From the NCBI GenBank assembly GCA_907164885.2, contig OU015490.1, positions 93,054,799 to 93,118,798 of the forward strand: a stretch of 64,000 nucleotides of DNA, given 5' to 3'. Position numbers and translations under genes: made by a program. The DNA is from Dolomedes plantarius (taxonomy: Eukaryota > Arthropoda > Arachnida > Araneae > Dolomedidae). The first letter of the stretch is position 1. Each line of letters opens with the position of its first letter. Below the pieces are notes generated by a model. The model was not told where the DNA came from. It saw only the letters and a list, made by a program, of their open reading frames with translations, and made no database searches. Shown one piece after another: positions 50,547-61,850 of this stretch.

Positions 50547-50636
50547 TACTGAAGCGTACATTGACAATATGCAGCGACAAATTGATATCTGTTTGGATGC
50601 CAATGGCAGACATTTTCAGCATCTTCTGTGATATAA
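50547..50636 (+). pseudogene. Mariner-like transposase relic, right part
   Basis: Resumes the frame broken at 37181: after one TA, TEAYIDNMQRQIDICLDAN then GRHFQHLL and TGA. The pattern (R-D-CL---G-HF-H-L stop) is the usual mariner C-terminus. The join keeps the reading frame with a single TA, which confirms TA-duplicating insertion of the pogo-like element. Confidence 0.7.
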
Positions 50637-51054
50637 ATGTGATTGTGAAGAGATAAGGCACTTTGCATTCAAATTTCGGCTTGAAATGTCTTCCTCTTTA
50701 AATTTCCCCTCAGAGGGTTTACCTTCTTGGTAAACACGGGCTTCACAACACCAAGGTACCATAGTGTCTTTTTCTCTCTCCGTGGGGTGTACTTTTTTTT
50801 GGTGAATGTGAATGTCGCGTCCCCAGTGTCCCGTAGCGATCCATCTCTCTTTCGCTTCTCCTGTCCTGTTTCTTTTGTTGTCTCCTTTCCGGGCTTTTCT
50901 TCCTTTCCAACTGGAGCTTCCACTAACATATTTTGTTGCTGTTTTCTTTCTTAACCCCTATATGTGTTTTTTGTTTGTCATTTCTTCGTTAGAAAAAATA
51001 AATAAAAACCAAAAAAAATGTGAAAAATAATAAAATTAACAAAAAAAAAGTTTT
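50637..51054 (+). other. Possible retroposon end or LINE leader
   Basis: GC content rises from about 50700 and an A-rich segment (AAAAAATAAATAAAAACC and similar) occurs at 50993-51050. This could be the 3' end of another retroposon or the leader of the LINE that follows. ORFs here have no recognisable domain. Confidence 0.3.
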
Positions 51055-51505
51055 TGTGCTATCTGTCCCCTTCGGAGCCTTCACGGTAAGAAAACCAATC
51101 TCCACCCATCCAACCTTGACGTTACTGGGTCCTGTACCACTCTTCGGCTTCTCCCGTGAGGGACACTGTTTGGGCTCGGGGACGGACCCTGTTTGTGTTG
51201 TGTTGGTGGAGAGAAGTGGCGTGCCTAGATGGTAATGGTTGAGGTACGATTCTCCTTAAACGATTCCAGAGGTAGAGGCCCTTGGTTGCGTGTATCTATA
51301 TGGCAGACATCGCGAGGTAGCGAGAAATCCTCCTCGACTCTGTCGGGGACCGTGCACCAGGTGCACGTTACATCCCGGCGTCTGTTATTTAGTTGCGAAG
51401 AATCCGTCGGTTACATTTGCCACGAAAAAAAAGTGTGGAACGACGGGGTCTGGCCGAGGCCCCGATCGAACTGGAAGTAAACCGTGGTTTATTAACTGTG
51501 AAATT

Positions 51506-52509
51506 ATGGCTGCAAGTAACAATAAGTTAGTTCCAGCTTCCTGGGCGGATCGCTCAGACGATAAAACTTCTCTCCCTACGAGAGAGCAACCTCTCCCCTC
51601 GAGGGAGCAGCAGATGGCAAGATTTTTCATTGTAAAACGAATGGAAGATAATTTCGCAACTGTGTCGCCATTCCTTATACAGAAATGCTTGAATTCAGCG
51701 ATAGGACATGTCAAAACAGTTAAAAAGCTCCGTTCTGGTGATCTCCTTGTTGCAGTATTAACTGCAATACAAGCTGAGCAACTGGTTAAAGTAAAAATGC
51801 TTGGCAATATGGCCGTAAAAGTAACTCCTCATGGATATTTAAACTCTTCAAGAGCGGTAATTTTGGAGGCTGACCTCCTCCATACCACCGAAGAGGAAAT
51901 CCTGAAGCACTTGCGTGACCAACTCGTGTCTGGTGTTCGTCATATTACTATCATCGAGATGGGAAAGTACTTCCAAGCATCTCATCTTGACGTTCGACAC
52001 CCCAAAGTTACCATCTTTCCTTATAGCTGGGTACCTTCGATGTCCCATCAGACCGTACGTCTAAAACCCTCTCCGTTGCTTTCAGTGCCAACAATTTGGA
52101 CACTCCAAGGCATCGTGTCATGGTTCCGAGATTTGTGCTCGTTGTGCCCAACCTGACCATAACTCTGACACATTTGACGCGCCACCTAAATGTGTAAATT
52201 GCAAAGGAGATCAAACCTCATATTCACGTTCATGCCCTAAATGGATCGCCGAAAATGAGATCCAAACTATTAGGGCGCACAATAATTTGTCATATACCGA
52301 AGCAAACAACAGGTTAAATCCCGAAGTCCTAGACGTGGAGTTCCTTACGCTTCTGTAGTCGCTCCCAAGAAATTAATGGTCCCAGTTTCTACTCAAACTC
52401 CAGTGTCAAACTTTACCAATAATAAACCAACCAATAGTAAAAATTCTATAACACAATCCGTAAACTCTAAGTCTAAGGAGTCTTACGACCTCAGACACCC
52501 TCCACTTTA
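51506..52509 (+). pseudogene. LINE 1 ORF1 (RNA-binding protein), frameshifted
   Basis: The ATG at 51506 starts MAASNNKLVPASW. Residues ~40-190 contain FFIVKRMEDNFATVSPFLIQ, SGDLLVAVLTAIQAEQLVKV and MAVKVTPHGYLNSSRAVILE, a pattern seen in ORF1 of spider Jockey-like elements. After a frameshift near 52050 another frame has CFQCQQFGHSKASCHGS-type then CARCAQPDHNSD and CVNCKGDQ, three CCHC-type knuckles, and CPKWIAENEIQTIRAHNNLS. A third frame carries GVPYASVVAPK and a Ser/Asn-rich tail to about 52509. ORF1 proteins coat the LINE RNA. Confidence 0.75.
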
Positions 52510-52721
52510 AAACCATATTTAAATAAAAAATTAAAATGTGCAGAAGTTTTGAAGCGAAAGAGTCATCCCCGTAAGGTGAAAGACCCTCGCAATGTCGCGC
52601 GAAAGGAAAAGGATTCCCTCCAAATCTGCGCATCAAATTCGGATCTTTCTGATTACGATCCTGGGGTGTCGATGGACACCTCCCTTCTTCCACATGGTGT
52701 TCCTCTTCCCTCTTCGCCGTA

Positions 52722-53440
52722 ATGGCAACTCTAATTTCTTGGAACTGTCGCGGTTTCCGTAATAAACTTTATGATCTGAAGTCCTTGATCACAGATTACC
52801 ATCCGGCCTGGTCGCACTTCAGGGAACCTTCCTGAAGTCAGCGGACACGGACAAATTGCGTCGTTACAGCATTATTCGGAAGGACAATGTTTCGGGTGTG
52901 CAAGCGTCAGGTGTTATCGCTCTCCTGTCCTCTCACAGCTATTCGTTTACTGTCCTTTCCTTGAATACTTCACTCCAAGCAGTAGCTGTGCGCGTGCAAA
53001 CGCGAATTTTAATTTCCGTGTGCGCTTTATACCTACCGCCTAGTGATGCTGTTGATCAAAAGACTCTGGACGACTTCGGGACTCAGCTCCCGGAACCTTT
53101 TATTATACTTGGAGACTTTAATGCTCATGATGTGTTGTGGGCGTATAGCTGTAACACCGCTTGAGGAAGCAAGTGGAGCCGTTATTAACTGACCATAATA
53201 TTTGCCTCGTCAATAATGGTGATTCTACTCACTTTCACGAGCCATCTCAAACCTTTCACGTAATCTTATTTGCCATCTGTCCTCCGTCACTATTTCCATC
53301 TTGTAACTTCTGGCTTGGGACTGATCTTAGCGACAGTGACCATTTCCCTTTATTTCTGTCACTCATCATTAGTCTGTCGCCCTGCGTGATTCAAATATGA
53401 GTCTGCGAACTGGTCACGATTTACAGACAGTGCAGTAATC
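52722..53440 (+). pseudogene. LINE 1 ORF2, endonuclease domain
   Basis: The ATG at 52722 begins MATLISWNCRGFRNKLYDLK, the start of an APE-type endonuclease (WNCRG). A frameshift near 52809 moves the frame to VALQGTFLKS; IILGDFNAHDVLW (53103-53141) is the conserved GDFNAH catalytic block. After a stop at 53161, LLTDHNICLVNNGDSTHF and DLSDSDHFPLFLS (SDH motif) complete the domain. The enzyme nicks target DNA to prime reverse transcription. Confidence 0.8.
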
Positions 53441-53449
53441 ACCCAGTCT

Positions 53450-55621
53450 ATGGTCGACGGTGCTATCGATGATGCGGTTCGTCATGTCTCCGACGTTATA
53501 AAAGAAGCTGCCGAAGCAGCTATTCCTAAGAGTTCACCAAATGGTCGTACAAATTTGAAGCCGTGGTGGAACCTCGAATGTCGAGAAGCCCTGAAAAAAC
53601 AACGAAAACAGTGGGGGATATTTCGCCGATATCCCACTACTGCTAACTTCATGGCGTTCAAGAGAGCTAGAGCAGTAGCTCGTAGAGTGCGTCGACGATT
53701 TCAAAGAGATTCACGGAAGGAGTATGTTTCAGGACTGACATCATCCCCTCCCAGTAAGCAGCTTTGGACAAAAGTTAAGAAATGCATGGGTTTATATTCA
53801 GACCAGCCACTGAAATGCATCGTTTAAAATGGCGTTACTCTCTCTACCGTAGGGGAAATAAGTAACACCATTGGCAGTGCTTTCAGTTCTGTGTCGAGTG
53901 TGTCGTCTTACCCGACCACCTTCATGCGACACAAACTGCGTGCCGAGTCTAGGCCCTTGCATTTTGAAACTCAGTCCAACCTCTCGTACAACTGCCCCTT
54001 TACGGAGAACGAGTTGGAGAATTGCCTTCGGCTGACTCGGAGGACTTCCCCGGGTCCCGATGGCATTAGTTATGCTATGCTATAGCATCTCCCTCGCAGC
54101 TCGTTCTGTAATTTGCTGTATTATTTAACAGAATCTGGGAGGAACATACTTTCCCAACCTCTTGGCGTAGGGCAATAGTGATTTCCTTTCCTGGACCGAG
54201 AAAGGATGCCACTAACCCTAAAAACTACCGTTGCCTATTTTCATTGAAACTTCCTATCATTAAGGGAATTCCAAGTTCTCATTGGTACAACACTTTCCGA
54301 TGTTTACATTCAGGAAGAGGGAGTTCCTCAGGGTAGTGTACTAAGTGTGACACTGGTTTCTATAAAAATAAATGGAATTTTACAATGCATACCGCCATCT
54401 GTGCGTGGAAACTTATACGTTGATGACTTACAGATCTCCTGGAAAAGCAAGGATATGCGTTACATCGAACGACAACTGCAAATTGCAATCTGTCGCATGA
54501 TGACATGGTGTTCGGAGGACGGTTTTACATTTTCGACCGAAAAAAACCTCTTGCGTACATTTTTGCAAACGCAGAGGATTGCATACTTACCCGCAGATTT
54601 ACCTTGGCGATGCAGTTATTACCGTTGTGGACGTTGTTCGTTTCTTGGGCGTGTTGTTTGATAGTAAGTTAACTTTCCTTCCGCATGTAATGCATCTACG
54701 ACGGAAGTCCGAGCAGACACTAAACCTGCTGAAAGTTCTACCCTACACGTCCTGTGGTGCTGAGCGATCAACTATGCTCCGGGTCTATCGCGCAGTCATA
54801 CGATCGAAAATAGATTATGGATGCGCCGTGTACGGTTCAGCACGCTTTTCTGTGCTCCGGAAACTCGACACGATTCATCACTCCGCCCTTAGAATCTGTT
54901 CTGGTGCTTTCAGAACATCTCCCGTAAAGAGTTAATCTGTGGTGAGCCTTCTTTACCATCTATTCGCAAGCAAGTGTCGCTTCAGTTGTACTTCCGTATC
55001 CTATCACAACCTAATCACCCACTCCATTCTGCTCTACTTGACAGTCAGTCTGACCGACTTTACCAAAATCGGCCATCTTGTATACCACCGTTTGGACTTC
55101 GTATGAGGACGTTCCCTTCTTCGTCGTCTCTCTGTGACGTGGATGTTATGCTGCGACCGACTTCACCTTTTCCACTTTGGCATAATCAGAAGATTTCGTA
55201 CTTGCGACCCTTCCAGGGTTTTGTAAATTCAAGTACGGATCCTGTCTTGTATCGCCAGCTTTTTTCGTCACACCTCGCTAGTTACCCTATGTTGATGTTT
55301 ATACCAACGGCTCAAAGACAGAAAGTCATGTTGAATGTGCCTACGTCTGTGGCAGAGATGTTACGAGCTACACACTTCCCGACTGCCTTTCTGTCTTTTC
55401 TGCAGATTTTATCGCTGTACACGAGGCTTTGAAGTATATCTTCCGCCAAAGAAATAGGCGTTTCATCGTATATACAGATTCAATCAGCGTATTAGAGACT
55501 TGGAGAATGGTGATGTGTCCCATTCCCATTCCCTTTTATCCCCGGTGTTGGATCTGCATCGTCGCCTCTGTCATCGTGATTTCAGTATTTCTTTCTGCTG
55601 GGTGCCGGGTCATGTCGGTAT
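53450..55621 (+). pseudogene. LINE 1 ORF2, reverse transcriptase and RNase H part
   Basis: The linker has KPWWNLECREALKKQRKQW. RT starts with NELENCLRLTRRTSPGPDGI; after SWRRAIVISFPGP-type and KNYR blocks the centre of RT is deleted near 54255. It resumes with VYIQEEGVPQGSVLS and GNLYVDDLQISWK (YVDD catalytic pair, 54411-54448). Further frames give VVRFLGVLFDSKLTFLPH, RAVIRSKIDYGCAVYGSA and, in RNase H, VYTNGSKTES, VHEALKYIF, VYTDSISVLE and CWVPGHVGI, where LINE 2 has inserted. At least four frameshifts. Confidence 0.8.
55607..55621 (+). repeat. Target duplication left of LINE 2
   Basis: GGGTCATGTCGGTAT; repeated at 59308-59322 and again at 59372-59386. Confidence 0.8.
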
Positions 55622-56138
55622 TAGAGTTAAGAGCCCCGGCCTGCTTGAGAGCTGGCATCGCTCCTTAAAAAAAGAAAACTAACGGACCCCAGTGCGAACC
55701 ATGGGACAACAAAAGACAAAGACACTAAAACTGTTAGTATCCACTAAGGCGTGCAGCCGACCCGACCGCAACAAAACAAAACGATGAAGCACTGCTAAGG
55801 AGAACCACGGTGTATAAAGATTACTTGCAGGGAGTTACAAAAGTTACGATGAGATAAACAAGAACACGTTAGCAATGATGATGGGCAAAAGCAAACATAA
55901 CAAATGGACAACTGAAGAGCAGCACACCCAGAGAAAAAAAAGCAGAAAACCAATGTTTAAGAGACGAAACTAAAGAAATGTTCAAAAGATGAGAGACCCC
56001 TGTCTTTCTCAACCAAACAACAAAAACCAAGGAGAGTCAAACGACTCCAAACTTCAAAAACTCCAAGGAGAACGAAAAGCGAAAAACCAAGGAGAGCCAT
56101 TGTCAGCTCAAAAGTACGGGTACAGTACAAAATGTAAA

Positions 56139-57231
56139 CTAAAAACAAAACTGATGCAAAGGACGAGGGCAAAAAAGATGAGATGAAATGAGCGGGTAAT
56201 ATTGAAATATTTCCTCTTCCAAAATATTAAGTTGATGAATAAATTTAGATATATTCTGCCGAGAAACGGGATTGAGCAACAGACGAGAAGGGTGAATTTC
56301 GGAAAGATTATGAGGAAACAGGCTACGTAGGAGGTCATTAAAGTATGGACAATTATAAACATAATGAATGGGATCGGCACAAGCCTCACCACAAACGCAA
56401 ACAGGAAATCTATTGAGGAAACGGTGATAATAAGACGGAAATTTGCCATGACCGGTTATAAATTGACTTAAAAAGTGACCAGAAAAATTCCTGAAAACTG
56501 AAACGCTGGGGAAGAGAGAACGCGTGTAACCGCTGACTTCCAAAGACTCCCAACGCGCTTGCCATGCTAACCACATATGCCTCAAAAGGCGGCGCCGACA
56601 TCTACCGGGGGAAATGCCAACCCTACCGTCGACGATAGCTAGCTCCCCAGCTGACTTGGCTGCCGCGTCGGCAGCTTCCATTGCCAGCAGTCCCAACGTG
56701 AGCCCTAGTCCAACATAACTTAAAAACCAGATCGGATGAAGTAAAATGGAAAATAAAAGAACGAATTTTTATAATTAAAGAATTGTAATTAGGATAGAGG
56801 CAAAGAGCCTCCAGAGCCGAGCGAGAGTCAGAAACTAAACAGAAAGACGAAACCTCATTAATAAAAGCCCTTTCTATTGCTTTGTAGATTGCGTAAAGCT
56901 CAGCTTGAAAAACCGAAGCCTCATCGTTGATACGGAAGGAACCAGTGTGGATATTATTATTAGCAGAATTAAAAACAACAAAACCAGAACCAACTCTGTT
57001 ATTCATCCTTGAGCCATCTGTATAAATGAAAAACTGAAAGTCACCGGGAGAAAGAGGATTGAAAGTTGTATATGAAAAAATATTGTCTTTAAATGAAACA
57101 TAACGGTTAGGTTTCTCGATGTCCTCGGGGTGTAAAGTTATGCCAAAAATATCAACAGGATTATTGCTTTTCAACTGAAACAAAGCAGTTTCAAGGGAGG
57201 CGGTCAAATCAATAGGGGGGGATACCAGCAA
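56139..57231 (-). pseudogene. LINE 2 ORF2, RNase H and C-terminal zinc region
   Basis: RNase H reads FFIYTDGSRMNNRVGSGFVV, EASVFQAELYAIYKAIERA, LVSDSRSALEAL and CWTRAHVGTAGN; a frameshift near 56690 leads to MEAADAAAKSAGELAI in the next frame. The end has FLSQFITGHGKFPSYYHRF then CVCGEACADPIHYVYNCPYF, the TGHG and CxC...H...C pattern of the C-terminus. The stop is near 56139. The rest to 55622 is 3' UTR. Confidence 0.83.
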
Positions 57232-57322
57232 TCACACCTAAAGAGGCGGTGGAGGAAGTTCTATAAGCTTTAGTAATTGTTAATAAGGCAGATCTAGAAA
57301 CTTTGTTCAAGGAGTTGACAAT

Positions 57323-57946
57323 TCAAACGTTATTATTCCACCAGATTGGGGCACCATACAAGATTATTTTTTCTATTACAATTTTATATATGATTTTAAT
57401 AACAGCAGTACCAACCCCCCAAGTGGCTTTTGAAATTCGGATAAGTTTATTAAAAATAGTTTGGGTTTTGTTATGTATGTATTTAAAGTGTTCATTCCAA
57501 GTGAGGTTATTGTCCAAAATTAGTCCGAGATATTTAATACTATTAACAACTTTAATTTTTTCACCTTCAAATTTTATAATTGGGTTTTTCCCCGGCTTAC
57601 AACCCTTTTTGATAAAATAAAGCAAATTAGTTTTCTTGTGATCAAACTTAAGGCTGAATTTAGAACTCCAGTCCACCAGGGACTGGGTAACACTATTACT
57701 CTTATTTTCAAGACCGGGGAAAGAAGTATCTGCAGAAATCAAAAGAATATCATCGGCATACGCAATTAAAAAGGTTTTATCTGGAAGGGCAATATCAAAA
57801 ATGTCATTAATAATAAGATTCCAAAGCAGGGGAGAAGAAATAGCGCCTTGAGGTACACCTAAGTCATATTGTTTTTTAATGCTTAAAAACTGGTTGGAAT
57901 AAGAAACAAATCTATTTGAAAAATAACTAAAATAAATGTTAACCAA
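57323..57946 (-). pseudogene. LINE 2 ORF2, C-terminal RT
   Basis: Continues after the stop with LGVPQGAISSPLLWNLI and FLIAYADDILLISADTS (YADD catalytic pair), then KTNLLYFIKKG, VNSIKYLGLILDNNLTWNEH, the RT thumb region, ending GAPIWWNNNV. 207 codons without interruption. Confidence 0.85.
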
Positions 57947-59304
57947 TTATAGAGGAGCCTTAATGTCTATTAATTTATTCAAAATGTCGTCCCAGCAAAC
58001 AGAATTGAAAGCGTTTTTAATATCAAAAGAAATTAAAGCAACATGGTTATTGAATCTGAGCTCTTTGACTTTATTAACAACAAAAGAAAGTGCATCGAGA
58101 GTGCTCCTGCCCCTAACAAAACCAAACTGAAAATCACTGATAATTTTGTTTCTGTTAATAAACTCCTGTAACCTATTGGCAATAATTTTTTCAAAAACCT
58201 TACCCAAAATGGGCAGTAAACAAAGGGGACGATAAGAACTAAAACTTTGAGGATCACGGTCTGCCTTAGGCAGAAAAATCAGTCTAGCTATTTTCCATTC
58301 CTCAGGGAACAAACCCTGGTTGAGACAATTATTAAAAAGGTCAATAAATAAAAACGGGTTAATAGCAAAAATCTCTAAAATTACATCCAGACAGATCCCA
58401 TAGGGGGCCAGGAGCCTTTTTCGTTTTAAAAGTACTAAGGGTGTATTTAAGTTCAGAAAAAGAAACAGGGTCAAACTGCTCAATGTTATTGTACCAACCA
58501 TGATTATGAGTAAGAGTATTGACATTATTGTAGGGAAAATGAAAGGAAATAAGGCTATCGATATTATCTTTAACAAAAAAGCTGTCAACAGAATCAAACT
58601 TACTACAAAAAACAGAAACCGAAACCTCACTAATAAGGGATTTGAAATTACAGAACGGGGTTTCCTCAGAAATATTGCTTAAAAACTCCCTCCAGGATTT
58701 CCTCTTGGCAGACATAACCAACCTCTTGTATTTGGCGTGGGCACGAACCCAACAAGCCCTGTTGGCAGATCTTTCGGTATCACTAGTAGTGGAACGCTGA
58801 AACTTTCTTCGAAGCGCTCTAACACGCTTCCTAGCAATAGACAGATCAACGGTCCACCAAGGGACCCTGTGGAAGGATTTTCTTGTGAGAGGAACAGCGC
58901 CAAAGTTGCCCGGGAAAGAACTAAAAACAGAAGACTGAATAGACTGTACCATGTTGTTGAGATCAGTGTGAGGAAAATCATAAAAATTATTGAAAAGATT
59001 ACATTTGATGTTGAGCCAGTTTCTATTGTTCAGATTATATTTTACAAAATTAGGATAAGAGACAGTTGGAGAAGTAGTGCTAATATTGAAGTTAATGTTT
59101 TGATGTTCAGAACCGTTAATTTGGTCTGACACTAACCAATCGGTGATAACTGTATTACTATTGAAACTTGTAAGAGTTAAATCAATCCAGCTTCTACCTC
59201 TGGAGGAAACAAAAGTCGGGGCGCCGTTACTAGGATTATGGAGATTAAAAGAAAACTGGTTAATAAAATCCAAAAGAATAATACCTCTATTGTCAATAAT
59301 CTGG
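57947..59304 (-). pseudogene. LINE 2 ORF2, endonuclease end and N-terminal RT
   Basis: From 59304 downward the frame carries the end of the endonuclease (NGAPTFVSSRGRSWIDLTL, VSDQINGSEHQNINF), the linker with RKSFHRVPWWTVDLSIARKR and NRACWVRAHAKYKRLV, then KYTLSTFKTKKAPGP. A frameshift near 58400 leads to the next frame: RT blocks EEWKIARLIFLPKADRD, SYRPLCLLPILGKVFEKI, FGFVRGRSTLDAL and ALISFDIKNAFNSVCWDDIL (first catalytic Asp). It ends at a TAA after DIKAPL (57950), probably a nonsense mutation since RT goes on in the same direction. Confidence 0.82.
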
Positions 59305-59307
59305 CTA

Positions 59308-59417
59308 GGGTCATGTCGGTATATCGGGTCGGTATGTCGGTATAGCCGCAGCATCAGCTTGCTCGTTACCCGGGTCATGTCGGTATATCGGGTAACGAGC
59401 AAGCTGATGCTGCGGCT
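59308..59417. repeat. Rearranged 5' junction of LINE 2 with 29-bp inverted repeat
   Basis: The 15-bp target GGGTCATGTCGGTAT occurs at 59308-59322 and 59372-59386. Between them, 59344-59372 is the exact inverse of 59389-59417 (AGCCGCAGCATCAGCTTG... against ...CAAGCTGATGCTGCGGCT), that is, LINE 1 sequence lying just beyond the target was also copied in reverse. Confidence 0.85.
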
Positions 59418-59815
59418 AAAGGTGCCGTGTGTCGTCTGGTTAAGCCTATTTCTGTCATCGATTTGAAGCCCGCTGTCAAATAGTGAGCATAATATGAAGT
59501 TAGTTTGGCATGAGTGGCAAAGTGAGTGGAACATTGAAGTGAACAACAAGTGAAGACAGATTAAGCCAAATGTCGGTGCTTGGCCATCTGCTTCATTACG
59601 CCGTGCAGACGTTAAATTAACACGTTTAAAAATTGGACTTTCTCTGTTAGCACACCGCCACTTGTTGATGGGAGAGAATGCTCCTGTATATGAACACTGT
59701 GCCTCACCTCTTACGGTGTCTCACATCTTGACGTCTTGCTCCAGTTTGCTTTCCCACTACACTACGGTTTTGGGTTGCAGTTTGCCCAATCTGTGTGATC
59801 TGTCGGTGGAACCCC
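59387..59815 (+). pseudogene. LINE 1 ORF2, end of RNase H and C-terminus
   Basis: Resumes LINE 1 after the insertion: GNEQADAAAKGAVCRLVKP, then KLVWHEWQSEWN, ADVKLTRLKIGLSLLAHRH and CASPLTVSHILTSC, the conserved C-terminal TRLKIG and CxxxxTxxHxxxxC-type blocks. In-frame stops occur after DLKPAVK and VNNK. A C-run follows near 59810. Confidence 0.78.
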
Positions 59816-60262
59816 CCCCCCCCCCATTCTTCACTGTTTCCCCTTTTATATGCTACTGGTTTTATAAAGAGTATTTGCTTTTTTGATTGATTCTACTGTG
59901 AAACTTTTAAATCTATATATCATCGTTCATATCATTAAATCTTTATTATCCATCATGCCTTTTAAGGCTTTTATATGTCATTGTTTTTATAATCTTTACA
60001 TATAATCGGTTTTATCACTTGTTATACCATCTCTCTTTTCATATTTTTTATATCATGCTTACACGTAATTTTATTGCCCTCATAAATGAATTTCTTGAGG
60101 TTTGCATATCCTATTATTAACAAAAGTGTTGTTGGTAACCAATCAATTATTTCCGCTGTTAGTGCGAGTTTTTATATATACTGACTTTTGGCTCCAATCT
60201 TGTTTAGCGCTTGGTGTCCTATTTTGGATCTTGCGCCATAAAAAACCAACCAACCCCTTTAA
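59816..60262 (+). other. LINE 1 3' untranslated region
   Basis: AT-rich with ATCTTTATTATCCATCATGC, ending GCGCCATAAAAAACCAACCA then ACCCC. No poly(A) beyond this tail. Confidence 0.6.
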
Positions 60263-61035
60263 ATATTATAGCGCTTTTTTACGTGTAATGTCCCTATTGA
60301 TTCCTCCTGTATAACCTTATCTGTTTGGTACTCAATTTACTATACTCAGTATGTTGAAAATCATGAAATCATGAGTTATTTTTCTCACGGAAAGTTCTGG
60401 AATTGGGTTGAATTTTCGAGTCGAATTTTAGAAATTATTCTGTCCAAAACTTATTCTACAATACTCTGGGTTTTCTCGTTTTTTGAAATGATGAAAATGT
60501 TCAGAGGTTCTTTTTCACGCTCTAGGGACGAGGAAATTTCTGGAATTTCACTTGAAAATCGAAATGGCGCCAGTGGGTAATGTAGACTCCCAGATAAGAA
60601 GTAGATAACAATCTCCGCCTTATATTGTGCGAATGTCTCGACAAATGCCTACGCATAAAGAAAAAAAATTAAATCTATTATCTTTCAGATGTGTTTAGTG
60701 AAAATAGAACAGAGGGATACTGTACGAATTACCATCGATATTCTTTACAAGGGACTTTAAATATATAATTTTAAAGATGGAGAGTACTAAAGATTTACGT
60801 CGCGAGTTAAATAGACTAAAAATGTTGATGTTCTGCAGCAACACATAGACCAAACAGCATAAAAAGGCTGTATCTGGAAAAGCAATTTTTCTAAAGATAT
60901 GCGGTTTGTATTAATTGATTCAAAAAGTTCCACAGAACTTGTTTTTCGTAATTTCATATCTTGGACTCCCTTTAACAAGGCACGGTTAATATAATTAAAT
61001 CGATAAATTCACTGGACACATTTTCACGGTTTGAG
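60263..61035. other. Intergenic stretch, no gene seen
   Basis: AT-rich; short ORFs only. Confidence 0.4.
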
Positions 61036-61735
61036 GCATAAAACAAACATATAGACACTGTCCATATAGCAGCATATTGCTAGTCTTTTTAGATGTAGCA
61101 TATACTTGGTCCATGTAGCAGATAAATCATACAGCTTATCTTTATAGGTATATCATATAGCTAGTTAATATCGTATTATGTATATACCCAATCATTACAG
61201 TATGGGCATATAGCTAGTTCATAGAGCCGAGATATACGGCTTATATCTATAATATGTAAAAAGTACATATAGCAGGGAAAGCATAGAACTAGTCATTACG
61301 GCTATAGCTTATAGCTCGTTTATAGAGCAGACAAATAATACAGCTAGTTCATAGCGCATAAAAATAGCTAGTCGTTATATCTATAACATATAGGTTGTCT
61401 ATGTAACTGGGTATGGATATAACTAATCATTTTGGCTATAGCGTATAGCTCGTTTATAGAGCAGACAAATAATACATCTAGTTCATAGAGCATAAAAATA
61501 GCTAGTCCTTATATCTACAAAATATAGTTTGTCTATGTAACAGGGTATGAATATAACTAGTCATTATGGCTATAGCGTATAGCTCGTTTAGAGAGCAGAC
61601 AAATAATACAGCTAGTTCATAGAGCATAAAAATAGATAGTCGTTATATCTACAGCATATAATTTGTCTATTTAACTGGGTATCAGTATAACTAGTCCTTA
61701 TCGCTATATCATATAACTAGTCCATGTATCCCTTG
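61036..61735. repeat. 134-bp satellite array
   Basis: The anchor ATAGCTCGTTTATAGAGCAG recurs at 61311, 61445 and 61579, exactly 134 bases apart. Units also contain CTAGTTCATAGAGCATAAAA and TATAACTAGTC-TTAT. Copies decay to the left (to about 61036) and right (to about 61735). A related unit lies at 62742-62905. Confidence 0.88.
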
Positions 61736-61850
61736 TGATGAGCGAACATATGTGATATGTTTGATGATATGTGATCATATCATCGTTTGATTGTATGTGA
61801 TCATATCATCATTATGCAATATGAGTAAATATATCCCATATCATCCTCCT
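61736..61850. repeat. Short palindromic repeats
   Basis: GATGATATG-TGAT-CATATCATC and, right after it, ATGTGATCATATCATC: a palindromic core GTGATCATATCATC repeated twice. Confidence 0.5.

Larger units (their letters stand above)
55622..59307 (-). mobile_element. LINE 2, 5'-truncated in the endonuclease domain
   Basis: A non-LTR element on the minus strand, about 3.7 kb, inserted into LINE 1 RNase H. Its 3' end (55622-55660 on the plus strand) has short A-rich DNA (on the minus strand CTTTTTTTAAGG and CTCTAATACC at the end) rather than a long poly(A). ORF2 parts follow in order from 59304 down to 56139. ORF1 and the first part of the endonuclease were not copied. Confidence 0.85.
51055..60262 (+). 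mobile_element. Jockey-type LINE 1, interrupted by LINE 2
   Basis: ORF1 (51506-52500), ORF2 (52722 onward) and the 3' end (59387-60262) are collinear parts of one non-LTR element; LINE 2 (55622-59307) splits it in the RNase H region. The 3' end GCGCCATAAAAAACCAACCA is a terminal sequence I associate with spider LINEs. The 5' start is uncertain. Many frameshifts and a deletion within RT make it inactive. Confidence 0.8.

Noticed and set aside
51385..51807. 140-codon minus-strand ORF
   Set aside because: Antisense shadow of LINE 1 ORF1, whose plus-strand frame has family-like blocks.
58737..59466. Plus-strand ORFs of 105-130 codons
   Set aside because: Antisense to LINE 2 ORF2, which has RT and endonuclease motifs on the minus strand.
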